Assembly (NCBI GenBank): GCA_949879835.1
Contig: CATLBU010000036.1
Coordinates: 1 to 7,688, forward strand
Direction of reading: 5' to 3'
Length of the DNA stretch: 7,688 nt
Origin: an uncultured Bacilli bacterium
GTDB taxonomy: Bacteria; Bacillota_I; Bacilli_A; RF39; UBA660
Positions 1 to 5,979 of the stretch are shown here, one piece after another; position 1 is the first letter of the stretch, and each line of letters opens with the position of its first letter. A program made the position numbers and the translations under genes. Below the pieces are notes generated by a model. That model had not been told where the DNA came from and made no database searches. It saw only the letters and a program-made list of their open reading frames with translations.

Positions 1-399
1 TATTTTGGCTGTAAAGTATCTTATTGGTTATTTTGTGGAGAACGAAATATTAAGAAAGATTTTCCTAAAGTAGATGTAGAAATTGTTTCATTGGATAAGT
101 CTTTCTCAGATGGATTATATGTAACACCGACTGTAAGATATTATTATAATGGAAAGGAATATATTGCTCATAAAAATGGATATGGAGGAAGGTACGCCCA
201 ACGATTAATTAAAGCAAGATCTCATAATCAAAAACTTAAAGGATTTGTAGATCCTAAAAATCCCGAAGTAATTTTTCTTAATAGTGGGACCTTATCTTTT
301 TTTAGTATAATACTTTTATTCCTTTCTTTAGGATTTTTTGCTGGTGCAATCAATATTTTTATAACAACTTTTATAAAGTTCATGTCTTTTTTGAGATAA
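1..399 (+). CDS. Partial small membrane protein, DUF3592-like (5' end outside window)
   Basis: The frame is open from base 1 to the TAA at 397-399, giving 132 residues with the N-terminus missing; the TTG at 91 is internal to this frame and is not the likely start. The visible part has a short beta-rich extracytoplasmic-type region (PTVRYYYNGKEYIAHKNG at about codons 43-60, then VDPKNPEVIFL further on) followed by a strongly hydrophobic segment (GTLSFFSIILLFLSLGFFAG) near the C-terminus. A 'Y-x-x-NGKEY ... DPKNPE-x-x-x-L' pattern just before a membrane helix is what I associate with DUF3592 proteins, small bacterial membrane proteins of unknown function. That assignment rests on memory of the pattern, not on a search. 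No terminator is visible after it; the promoter of the next gene starts only four bases past the stop. Confidence 0.6.
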   Translation, partial: YFGCKVSYWLFCGERNIKKDFPKVDVEIVSLDKSFSDGLYVTPTVRYYYNGKEYIAHKNGYGGRYAQRLIKARSHNQKLKGFVDPKNPEVIFLNSGTLSFFSIILLFLSLGFFAGAINIFITTFIKFMSFLR

Positions 400-402
400 A
401 AG

Positions 403-431
403 TTGGAAATTTTATAAATATTTGTTATAAT
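403..431 (+). promoter_or_regulatory. Vegetative (sigma-A type) promoter for rpmG, with extended -10
   Basis: The -35 box TTGGAA lies at 403-408 and a perfect -10 box TATAAT at 426-431, separated by exactly 17 bases. A TGT just before the -10 (423-425) makes it an extended -10. It stands 33 bases ahead of the rpmG start and probably also feeds the efp genes downstream. Confidence 0.8.
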
Positions 432-464
432 AGTTTTAGCTCAAAACAAAAGGAGGAATTTTTT

Positions 465-623
465 ATGGCAAAAAAAGAAAATAGAGGGAAAATAACCCTT
501 ACATGTACTGTATGTGGTAAAAAAGAATATCGTAGTGAAAAACAAAGAGATACAGAACGCTTAACATTAAATAAATATTGTTCACAATGTCAAAAGCATA
601 CTGCTCATAAAGAGGATAAATAA
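465..623 (+). CDS. rpmG: 50S ribosomal protein L33, zinc-binding form
   Basis: This 52-residue protein starts MAKKENRGKI at the ATG at 465 and ends at TAA 621-623. L33 is a small component of the large ribosomal subunit near the E site. Its zinc ribbon is complete: C14-T-V-C17 and C39-S-Q-C42, the 'C+' type, and the family motifs TLTCTVCGKKEY and LNKYCSQCQKHT are clear. The length is normal for the family. The start is fixed by a strong Shine-Dalgarno sequence, AAAGGAGG at 449-456, eight bases upstream. In many Bacillota one rpmG copy precedes secE and nusG; here it does not, and efp follows after a gap. C+ L33 copies are often paired elsewhere with zinc-free paralogues induced under zinc limitation, but whether this genome has one cannot be seen. 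Confidence 0.97.
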   Translation: MAKKENRGKITLTCTVCGKKEYRSEKQRDTERLTLNKYCSQCQKHTAHKEDK

Positions 624-810
624 TGATGAAAGTCTATTCATAAATACAATTTCTTACCGCAATCGATTATAATACGTTAATTCAATTGCAAGGTGAAGTT
701 GTGAACATACTGGAAAAGAATTAAGACAAAACACAGGAACTAATATATCCCAAAATGTGAAGGTAAAAACTCGGATGGGAAGACAAAATAGAATTATCGA
801 GGTGGAAAAA
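623..810 (+). pseudogene. Possible decayed small gene between rpmG and efp
   Basis: This gap has no intact gene but reads like broken coding sequence. An ATG at 623 overlaps the rpmG stop (TAATG), the usual arrangement of a coupled downstream gene, but its frame stops after six codons at 641. The same frame then continues open as IQFLTAIDYNTLIQLQGEV and a few more residues to TAA 719-721. A different frame, open from 697, gives GKELRQNTGTNISQNVKVKT then RMGRQNRIIEVEKDD, running into the efp start without its own credible start codon. Joining the two needs one nonsense reversal and one frameshift. The basic strand VKVKTRMGRQNRIIEVE vaguely recalls the small Veg protein of Bacillota, but the match is too short to name. 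It may also simply be an AT-rich spacer. Not a confident call. Confidence 0.3.
668..673 (+). promoter_or_regulatory. Possible -10 box upstream of efp
   Basis: A perfect TATAAT lies at 668-673, about 139 bases before efp. No good -35 box sits at the right distance (645-650 reads TACAAT) and there is no TG extension, so this may be chance in AT-rich DNA. If it is real, efp has a promoter of its own besides the one ahead of rpmG. Confidence 0.3.
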
Positions 811-811
811 G

Positions 812-1369
812 ATGATACATGTAAATGATATTAAAACTGGTATGACGTTAATGATAGAAGGAAACATCTATCAAGTAATTGAATTTTTACATGTTAAACC
901 AGGAAAAGGTTCTGCATTCATGAAAACAAAATTGAAAAATTTAAGAACTGGTGGAACTATTGAGAGAACCTTTAATACAAATGTAAAATTTGAAAAAGCA
1001 AATATTAATCGTTCTAGTGTTCAATATTTATATAATACTGGAGACACTTATTGTTTCATGAATATGGAGACTTATGAACAATTAGAATTAACTGCTGATC
1101 AAGTAGGAGATGACAAAAACTATTTGATTGAGAATATGTTAGTAGATGTTATTATGTATGAAGGAGAGTTACTTGGTTTGGTATTACCAGATAAAGTAGA
1201 ATTCACAGTTGTACAAACAGAACCAGCAGTAAAAGGAAATACTACCAATAATGCGTTAAAAGACGCTTATGTTGAAACTGGATTATTAGTGAGAGTACCT
1301 TTATTTATTGAACAAGGTGAAAAGATTCTAATTACAACAAGTGATGGGAAGTATTCATCAAGAGCCTAA
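812..1369 (+). CDS. efp: Translation elongation factor P
   Basis: This 185-residue protein is full length for EF-P and begins MIHVNDIKTGMTLMIEGNIY. EF-P binds between the P and E sites of stalled ribosomes and promotes peptide bond formation at polyproline stretches. The N-terminal KOW-like domain carries the tip loop HVKPGKGSAF with K32 in the PGKG turn, the residue that Bacillus modifies with 5-aminopentanol; E. coli instead beta-lysylates K34. Two OB-type domains follow (about residues 66-128 and 130-185), ending with the typical C-terminal stretch GEKILITTSDGKYSSRA. The start is set by GAGGTGG at 799-805, six bases ahead of the ATG. The two genes immediately downstream look like EF-P modification enzymes, which fits K32 being the target. 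A small hairpin overlaps the stop codon and may reduce read-through into them. Confidence 0.97.
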   Translation: MIHVNDIKTGMTLMIEGNIYQVIEFLHVKPGKGSAFMKTKLKNLRTGGTIERTFNTNVKFEKANINRSSVQYLYNTGDTYCFMNMETYEQLELTADQVGDDKNYLIENMLVDVIMYEGELLGLVLPDKVEFTVVQTEPAVKGNTTNNALKDAYVETGLLVRVPLFIEQGEKILITTSDGKYSSRA

Positions 1370-1380
1370 GTGCTCTTTTT
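1360..1380 (+). terminator. Short terminator or attenuator hairpin at the efp stop codon
   Basis: AAGAGC (1360-1365) pairs with GCTCTT (1372-1377) around a six-base loop that contains the efp stop codon, and the 3' arm merges into a run of five T (1376-1380). The stem is only six pairs, so termination is probably partial. It ends eight bases before the start of the reductase gene. Confidence 0.5.
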
Positions 1381-1388
1381 ATGTATAT

Positions 1389-2126
1389 ATGAGAGATGTT
1401 GCATTAATTACTGGTTCCTCTAAAGGAATTGGCGCAAGTTGTATTTTAGAATTTGCTAAAAATAATTATAATGTTATTATTCACTATAATCAGAGTAGAA
1501 AAGAGGCTTTTTTATTAAAAGAGAAAATAGAAAAGCAATATTGTGTAGATGTTATGTGTATTGCGTGCGATCTTTCAAAAGAAAATGAGATCAAGAATAT
1601 GGTAGAGCAAATTATTAAACGATTTGGGAAAATCGATGTGCTTGTTAATAATGCCGCAATTGCATTAGATTGTTTATTTGAAGAAAAAACAAAAGAGAAT
1701 TTTTTACAAACACTAGATGTGAATTTGGTAGGACCTTTTTTAATTAGTAAATATATCGGAAATTATATGATGAAACAAAAGAGGGGAAATATTATTAATA
1801 TTTCTTCAACAAATGGGATAGATACTCCTTTTCCTATGTGTCTAGATTATGATGCATCCAAAGCAGGATTAATTTCTTTAACCCATAATTTGGCTTTTCA
1901 ATTCGCACCTTATATTCGTGTCAATTGTGTCGCACCAGGTTGGGTTGGAACAGAAAACGAGTTAAAAGATGTGGATGAAGAATATATCAAAAGTGAAGAA
2001 GAAAAAATATTTTTAAAACGAATTGCAAGACCAGAAGAAATCGCTCACGTTGTTTTCTTTTTAGCGAGCGACCAATCAAGCTATATTAATAATTCTGTAA
2101 TTCGAGTAGATGGAGGATTGTATTGA
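1389..2126 (+). CDS. ymfI: Short-chain dehydrogenase/reductase, probable EF-P 5-aminopentanone reductase (YmfI-like)
   Basis: This is a classical NAD(P)H-dependent SDR of 245 residues, counted from the ATG at 1389. It shows the cofactor motif TGSSKGIG (8-15), NNAA (87-90), the structural Asn in DVNLVGP (N112), and a complete catalytic set: S140 in NISS, Y154 and K158 in YDASK. PG at 183-184 and a C-terminal DGG complete the fold. By sequence alone it could be FabG (3-oxoacyl-ACP reductase). Its place between efp and a ynbB homologue, with no fatty-acid genes nearby, favours YmfI, which in B. subtilis reduces the 5-aminopentanone intermediate on EF-P Lys32 to 5-aminopentanol. The frame is open back to a GTG at 1341, but that would add residues unlike any SDR N-terminus and overlap efp. 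No Shine-Dalgarno is visible before 1389, which is odd next to its well-equipped neighbours. Confidence 0.88.
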   Translation: MRDVALITGSSKGIGASCILEFAKNNYNVIIHYNQSRKEAFLLKEKIEKQYCVDVMCIACDLSKENEIKNMVEQIIKRFGKIDVLVNNAAIALDCLFEEKTKENFLQTLDVNLVGPFLISKYIGNYMMKQKRGNIINISSTNGIDTPFPMCLDYDASKAGLISLTHNLAFQFAPYIRVNCVAPGWVGTENELKDVDEEYIKSEEEKIFLKRIARPEEIAHVVFFLASDQSSYINNSVIRVDGGLY

Positions 2127-3355
2127 TGAAGGAAGATATTATTGCAAAAGTAAATCAAGCAGAAAAAGAAGTGCAGGAGATATTTTCTAAAATAGATAAA
2201 GTTTGTGAACAAAATAGTTTAAAAGTAATGAACGCTTTTCAAAATCAAAAAATTTCAGAATCCCATTTTCATTCAACAACTGGATATGGATATGATGATA
2301 TTGGAAGAGATTCTATTGAGAAGATTTATACAGAAATATTTAAAGCAGAAGATGCATTAGTTCGAAGCCAATTTATTTCTGGATCTCATGCTTTAACAGT
2401 CTGTCTTTTTGGCATATTAAGACCAGGAGATGTGCTCATGTCCATAACAGGTACTCCTTATGATACTCTTCATGAAGTAATTGGTATTAAAGATAACGAC
2501 AGCTCTTTGAAGTCTTTTGGAATACAATATGAACAAATTGATTTAAAAGATAATGATTTTGATTATGATAAAATTCAGAAGGAAATTCATAACAAACAGA
2601 TTAAAGTGATTGAGATTCAACGTTCTAAAGGGTATTCTACTAGAAAAAGTATCAGAATAGAACAAATCAAAAAAGTAATTCAATTTATTAAAAAGATTAA
2701 CCCAAATATTATTATTATGGTAGATAATTGCTATTGTGAATTTGTTGATACAATAGAACCAATAGAGGTTGGTGCTGATTTAATAGTTGGCTCATTAATC
2801 AAAAATTTGGGTGGAGGAATTGCTCCGAATGGAGCTTATATAGTAGGAAGAAAAGATCTTATACATTTATGTTCTGAGCGTTTAAATTTACCAGGTGAGG
2901 CAAAAGAAGTTGGACCTTCTTTATCTATGAATAAACTGATATTACAAGGACTTTATATGGCCCCTAGTGTAGTTTCTAATGCTTTAAAAGTAGCTGTTTT
3001 AACTAGTAAAGTTATGGCAAATATGGGATATGAAGTAGAACCTAGATATGATGAAAAAAGAGCGGATATTGTAGAGAGTATTATTTTTCACAATAAAGAC
3101 TTATTAATTCGATTTGTTCAAGGTATTCAAATGGGGAGTCTTATTGATTCTTATGTGATTCCAGAGGCTTCCGATATGCCTGGATATGATGATCAGGTTA
3201 TTATGGCATCAGGTAGTTTTACTCAAGGATCTTCTATTGAATTTTCTTGTGATGGACCAATTAGAGAACCTTATATTGCTTATTTACAAGGAAGTTTAAC
3301 TTATGAATATGGAAAATTAGGGATTATACGAGCAATTTCTAATCTTGTCAAGTAA
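2126..3355 (+). CDS. ynbB: PLP-dependent methionine gamma-lyase-like / 'aluminium resistance' family protein, YnbB homologue
   Basis: This 409-residue protein has the fold-type I PLP layout of the family that databases call aluminium resistance or methionine gamma-lyase-like. Visible landmarks are SGSHAL (85-90), which should hold the cofactor phosphate, VDNCYCEF (199-206) with D200 placed to contact the PLP ring nitrogen, and GSLIKNLGGGIAPNGAYIVG (222-241) with K226 as the likely Schiff-base lysine. In B. subtilis, ynbB is required for 5-aminopentanolylation of EF-P; its exact reaction is, to my knowledge, not settled. The ATG at 2126 overlaps the reductase stop (TGATG), and GGAGG at 2112-2116 sits nine bases upstream inside the reductase gene, so the two are probably translated together. 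A TTG at 2123 is in frame but a poorer start. The length and all key residues indicate an intact enzyme. Confidence 0.9.
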   Translation: MKEDIIAKVNQAEKEVQEIFSKIDKVCEQNSLKVMNAFQNQKISESHFHSTTGYGYDDIGRDSIEKIYTEIFKAEDALVRSQFISGSHALTVCLFGILRPGDVLMSITGTPYDTLHEVIGIKDNDSSLKSFGIQYEQIDLKDNDFDYDKIQKEIHNKQIKVIEIQRSKGYSTRKSIRIEQIKKVIQFIKKINPNIIIMVDNCYCEFVDTIEPIEVGADLIVGSLIKNLGGGIAPNGAYIVGRKDLIHLCSERLNLPGEAKEVGPSLSMNKLILQGLYMAPSVVSNALKVAVLTSKVMANMGYEVEPRYDEKRADIVESIIFHNKDLLIRFVQGIQMGSLIDSYVIPEASDMPGYDDQVIMASGSFTQGSSIEFSCDGPIREPYIAYLQGSLTYEYGKLGIIRAISNLVK

Positions 3356-3367
3356 AAAATATCAAGC

Positions 3368-3396
3368 TTGCATATTTATATGATTTCATATATAAT
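3368..3396 (+). promoter_or_regulatory. Promoter for the Cys-rich secreted protein gene
   Basis: The -35 box TTGCAT (3368-3373) and a perfect TATAAT (3391-3396) are 17 bases apart, 13 bases past the ynbB stop, with the start codon 29 bases downstream of the -10. No terminator is evident after ynbB, so some read-through from upstream is possible. Confidence 0.75.
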
Positions 3397-3424
3397 TTAT
3401 ATAGAAAATAAAGGAGTTTAATAT

Positions 3425-4729
3425 ATGAAAAATCATTTCAAAAAAATAATATTTATGTTGATACTTGGTTTTTGTTTCATTGGTAATACTCAGGCCAAAA
3501 TAAAAGCTTGTTATGAAATCAAAAAGAAAGCTACTTGTAATAATGAAAGTAATTGTGTATGGAAGAATAAGAAATGCCGAGTAAGAGCATGTAATTCTTT
3601 AACTCAAAAAAAAATTTGCAATAATAGTACTAGTAGTGCCAATAAATCATGTAAATGGACAAATGGAAGATGTTGCCCAGATGGAATTTGTAATCCAAAT
3701 GATAACACAAGTACATCAAATGCAATAAATGGTACTAATAAAAAAACTTCTGATCCACATGCTAATGGTAGTGGGACCTCTAATGACATAAATGGTACAA
3801 ATAGTACTATAAAAAATAGAGACGCTAAATTAATTACCTCTAGTTGTATTTATAGTTTATTAGATGAAAATGGTAATGATACAAGGTTGGAATTTTCTTT
3901 AGAGCCTAAAAAAGATTCTAATGGCCAAATAGTGAAAATTATAGATTCATCTAAAAAAATTAATGGTCGTGATACTTTTGAAACTAAATTATATTGGGAA
4001 AATTATATTGTCGGTGAGAGGAATTCTAATTATCCGTTGAATTCACCGAATGAATGTGGTGTTTTTATTTATACTATTAATGGTGTAGATGAAGTTGCCT
4101 ATATAATGGCTGATAGAGATCCTAAAGAGCTGGTGGGTTCATTTAGATACATAGGAAAATTGAAAAGAAGCTATGATTCACAAGGAAATCAGGTAGATAA
4201 TGTACATAATCAATTATCCCCTGTTACTCCTTCTATCAAAGATCGAAATAAAAAATCATCAGTTAATTATAAGTCTTTTTATGATGAATCTATTAAATAT
4301 AAAAGTTGCGGTGGTATTAACCGAATCCCTAAATTTTTACCTACGCTCACAACCTCGTTATATAAAACAATTAAATTTTTAGTACCTTTATTATTAATTG
4401 TTATGGGGATTAAAGACTTTGTTCAAGCAATGATATCGAAAGATGAAAATACAATGAAAGAGCAACAAAAGAAGTTTATTAAAAGAATTGTGGCAGCCGT
4501 TGTGATATTCTTCTTACTTTCTTTGGTTCAATTCTTTATTCGTTTGGCGAATGCAGATAATAAGGAAAATACATTATCGTGTATTGATTGCTTAATAAAT
4601 AATGTTGGTTCTTGTGGGGAATTTGATTATACAGAATGGTTAAATTCAGTTAATACTAATGGGGATAATACTTCATCTAGCAGTACCGAAAAATCTACAA
4701 GTAGTACAAAACCATACTCGTCTAATTAA
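3425..4729 (+). CDS. Secreted Cys-rich protein with C-terminal VirB2/TrbC-like two-helix membrane domain
   Basis: I do not recognise this 434-residue protein as a named gene. It opens with a signal peptide (MKNHFKKIIFMLILGFCFIG, likely cut after NTQA at 24). Residues 28-90 hold ten cysteines in two related modules, each with a C-x-W...C ending (CVWKNKKC, CKWTNGRC). A Ser/Thr/Asn/Gly linker (91-130) contains two copies of TSN-x-INGTN. A region of about 135-300 with scattered Cys has no motif I know. Two hydrophobic helices (about 311-333 and 354-376) flank a charged loop, ISKDENTMKEQQKKFIKR, the arrangement seen in VirB2/TrbC pilin-type proteins. A CIDC...GSC patch and a Ser/Thr-rich tail end the protein. 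AAGGAG at 3411-3416, eight bases before the ATG, sets the start. It has its own promoter and terminator, so it is not part of either flanking operon. Surface attachment or a secretion role is only a guess. Confidence 0.8.
   Translation: MKNHFKKIIFMLILGFCFIGNTQAKIKACYEIKKKATCNNESNCVWKNKKCRVRACNSLTQKKICNNSTSSANKSCKWTNGRCCPDGICNPNDNTSTSNAINGTNKKTSDPHANGSGTSNDINGTNSTIKNRDAKLITSSCIYSLLDENGNDTRLEFSLEPKKDSNGQIVKIIDSSKKINGRDTFETKLYWENYIVGERNSNYPLNSPNECGVFIYTINGVDEVAYIMADRDPKELVGSFRYIGKLKRSYDSQGNQVDNVHNQLSPVTPSIKDRNKKSSVNYKSFYDESIKYKSCGGINRIPKFLPTLTTSLYKTIKFLVPLLLIVMGIKDFVQAMISKDENTMKEQQKKFIKRIVAAVVIFFLLSLVQFFIRLANADNKENTLSCIDCLINNVGSCGEFDYTEWLNSVNTNGDNTSSSSTEKSTSSTKPYSSN
3509..3674 (+). repeat. Two tandem Cys/Trp modules within the secreted protein gene
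   Basis: Codons 29-51 and 56-83 encode two diverged copies of the pattern C...K-x-x-C-N-N...C-x-W...C. The first is CYEIKKKATCNN followed by CVWKNKKC; the second is CNSLTQKKICNN followed by CKWTNGRC, with five extra residues in the middle. Shared spacing at the start (C-x8-C-N-N) and end supports internal duplication. Confidence 0.6.
3713..3802 (+). repeat. Repeated TSN-x-INGTN linker motif
   Basis: Codons 97-105 read TSNAINGTN and codons 118-126 read TSNDINGTN, 21 codons apart. The DNA is also similar (ATAAATGGTAC occurs in both). The repeats lie in the low-complexity linker between the Cys modules and the central region. Confidence 0.6.
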
Positions 4730-4740
4730 TAATTTGAAAG

Positions 4741-4770
4741 AAAACAGAGTGAAAATCTGTTTTTTCTTCT
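4741..4770 (+). terminator. Intrinsic terminator after the Cys-rich protein gene
   Basis: AAAACAGA (4741-4748) pairs with TCTGTTTT (4756-4763) around a seven-base loop and continues into a T-rich tail. It lies 11 bases past the stop codon and separates this gene from engB. Confidence 0.75.
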
Positions 4771-4777
4771 AAATATT

Positions 4778-4786
4778 TGATATAAT
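4778..4786 (+). promoter_or_regulatory. Extended -10 promoter for engB
   Basis: TGATATAAT is a full TGn extended -10 element (TATAAT at 4781-4786), 42 bases before engB and just after the preceding terminator. No strong -35 box is visible, since that position falls in the terminator's T-rich arm; an extended -10 can compensate for this. A second TATAAT at 4796-4801 has weaker support. Confidence 0.6.
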
Positions 4787-4828
4787 AGATATGATTATAA
4801 TAAAGTAAATGATTTTAGGTGATATAAG

Positions 4829-5410
4829 ATGAAAATAAATAGTGTTGATTTAACGATAAGCGCGGTAAGAAGAAGTCAGTACCCAACAGATAATAAACCA
4901 GAATTTTTATTAGTAGGAAGATCTAATGTTGGAAAAAGTAGCTTTATTAATTCCTTGATTAATCGAAAGAACTTTGCCAGAATATCTTCTAATCCAGGTA
5001 AGACACAAACAATTAATTTTTATTTAGTTAATGATGCATTTTATTTAGTAGATGCTCCTGGTTATGGATTTGCTAAAGTGAGTAAGGGGCGTAAGAAAAA
5101 GTTTGGGTTGATGATGGAGGATTATTTAACAAACCGTGAGAACTTAAAACAAGTTTTTATGTTAATTGACTTTCGACATAAACCAAGTAGTGATGATATG
5201 TTAATGTATGAATATTTAAAACATTATAATATTCCAGTTACTATCATCGCAACAAAATCGGATAAAATAGGAATTACCAAACATCAAACACAAAGAACGA
5301 TGTTACTACAAGAACTGGACCTAGTAGTTGGAGATGACTTTATTGTTTTCTCAAATGTAACAAAAGCAGGGAAACAAGAAGTCCATGAAAAAATAGAAAG
5401 AATTATCTAA
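4829..5410 (+). CDS. engB: Ribosome biogenesis GTPase EngB (YihA/YsxC)
   Basis: EngB is a small GTPase needed late in assembly of the 50S ribosomal subunit. The 193-residue length is typical. All nucleotide-binding motifs are visible: G1 GRSNVGKS (30-37), the G2 region NPGKTQTINF with T61, G3 DAPGYG (75-80), G4 TKSDK (142-146) and G5 FSNVTKAGK (174-182). The family-typical DFRHKPSSDD (114-123) lies between G3 and G4. The start at ATG 4829 is supported by AGGTGAT at 4817-4823, five bases upstream. In Bacillus this gene follows lon; here lon is absent, and a second ribosome-assembly GTPase, der, lies two genes downstream, so the two may be expressed together. Confidence 0.97.
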   Translation: MKINSVDLTISAVRRSQYPTDNKPEFLLVGRSNVGKSSFINSLINRKNFARISSNPGKTQTINFYLVNDAFYLVDAPGYGFAKVSKGRKKKFGLMMEDYLTNRENLKQVFMLIDFRHKPSSDDMLMYEYLKHYNIPVTIIATKSDKIGITKHQTQRTMLLQELDLVVGDDFIVFSNVTKAGKQEVHEKIERII

Positions 5411-5461
5411 TTTATATCTCATTATATTTACAATCACATACAATATTTTAGGTGATTTGTT

Positions 5462-5953
5462 GTGAAACTAATAATGAATGACGATGTAAATATGATAATT
5501 TTTTTAAATAAAATGTATTTAGAGGAAATAAATTTTGACGATAAGGAGCAACTTGAAAAGTATTTTCAAAAATTATTCCGCTTACTAAAATCAAGTTATC
5601 AGATAGAAATTAGTGGTTATTATGAAATTGATATTTATATCGATGAGTTCTATGGAATGATTTTAGAATTGCAACATGAGGAATTGGAATATTTTGGATA
5701 CTTTGATGATGAAATAGAAATGCAGCTAATCATCCATCAAGAACCATTTTTATATGAGATAGAAGACTATTTTTGGATAGACGAACAGTTGAAAGAAAAC
5801 ATTTCTATTTACCAATATCAAAATCGATTGTATCTTCAAATTAATCGTCCTATTTCTAACTATTTATTGGGTAAAATTTTAGAAAATAGTGAGATTCACT
5901 ATAAAATAAGTCGTAAATCTATTGTAAAAGATTGTCATTTAATGATAATATAA
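5462..5953 (+). CDS. Acidic protein of unknown function between engB and der
   Basis: I do not recognise this 163-residue protein. It starts with GTG at 5462, supported by AGGTGAT at 5450-5456 with five bases of spacing, the same arrangement as engB. It has no signal peptide or membrane segment and looks cytoplasmic. By my count it has 31 Asp/Glu against 15 Lys/Arg and is rich in Tyr, Phe and Ile, for example [14 protein letters not shown] (52-65) and [11 protein letters not shown] (78-88). The alternation suggests beta strands in the middle. The stretch [14 protein letters not shown] (114-127) slightly recalls the C-terminal domain of MecA adaptors, but there is no wider match. It lies 51 bases after engB and 26 before der with no terminator between, so co-expression with these two GTPases is likely; a role in ribosome assembly would be inference from location only. 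Confidence 0.82.
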   Translation: MKLIMNDDVNMIIFLNKMYLEEINFDDKEQLEKYFQKLFRLLKSSYQIEISGYYEIDIYIDEFYGMILELQHEELEYFGYFDDEIEMQLIIHQEPFLYEIEDYFWIDEQLKENISIYQYQNRLYLQINRPISNYLLGKILENSEIHYKISRKSIVKDCHLMII

Positions 5954-5979
5954 TATCACAAGAATTAGAGGTGGAAACC

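Noticed and set aside
1341..1388. Upstream GTG/ATG start for the reductase that would overlap efp
   Set aside because: It adds 16 residues unlike SDR N-termini and has no ribosome binding site; MRDVALITGSSKGIG from 1389 gives the normal family start and length.
1389..2126. Naming the reductase FabG (fatty-acid synthesis)
   Set aside because: Sequence motifs cannot separate the two, but there are no fatty-acid genes nearby and the neighbours are efp and a ynbB homologue.
2126..3355. Reading the PLP enzyme as true methionine gamma-lyase or a metal resistance gene
   Set aside because: Those are family labels; the linkage to efp and the genetics of ynbB in B. subtilis suggest EF-P modification instead.
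3604..3789. Open frame on the minus strand inside the Cys-rich gene
   Set aside because: It lies wholly within a well-supported + strand gene, and its leucine/valine-rich product is the antisense of the Asn/Lys/Thr-rich sequence.
4200..4382. Second + strand frame inside the Cys-rich gene
   Set aside because: It overlaps the central and membrane region of the main gene in another frame, with no ribosome binding site or recognisable product.
5462..5953. MecA-type adaptor identity for the acidic protein
   Set aside because: Only a short stretch near residues 114-127 is similar; the N-terminal domain and overall pattern of MecA are absent.
5949..5954. TATAAT just before der as its own promoter
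   Set aside because: It has no -35 at usable distance and no TG extension, and it lies in AT-rich DNA at the end of the upstream gene.
5932..5979. ATG at 5932 as the start of der
   Set aside because: It overlaps the upstream gene and adds 16 atypical residues; GAGGTGG directly precedes the ATG at 5980, where the family's N-terminus begins.
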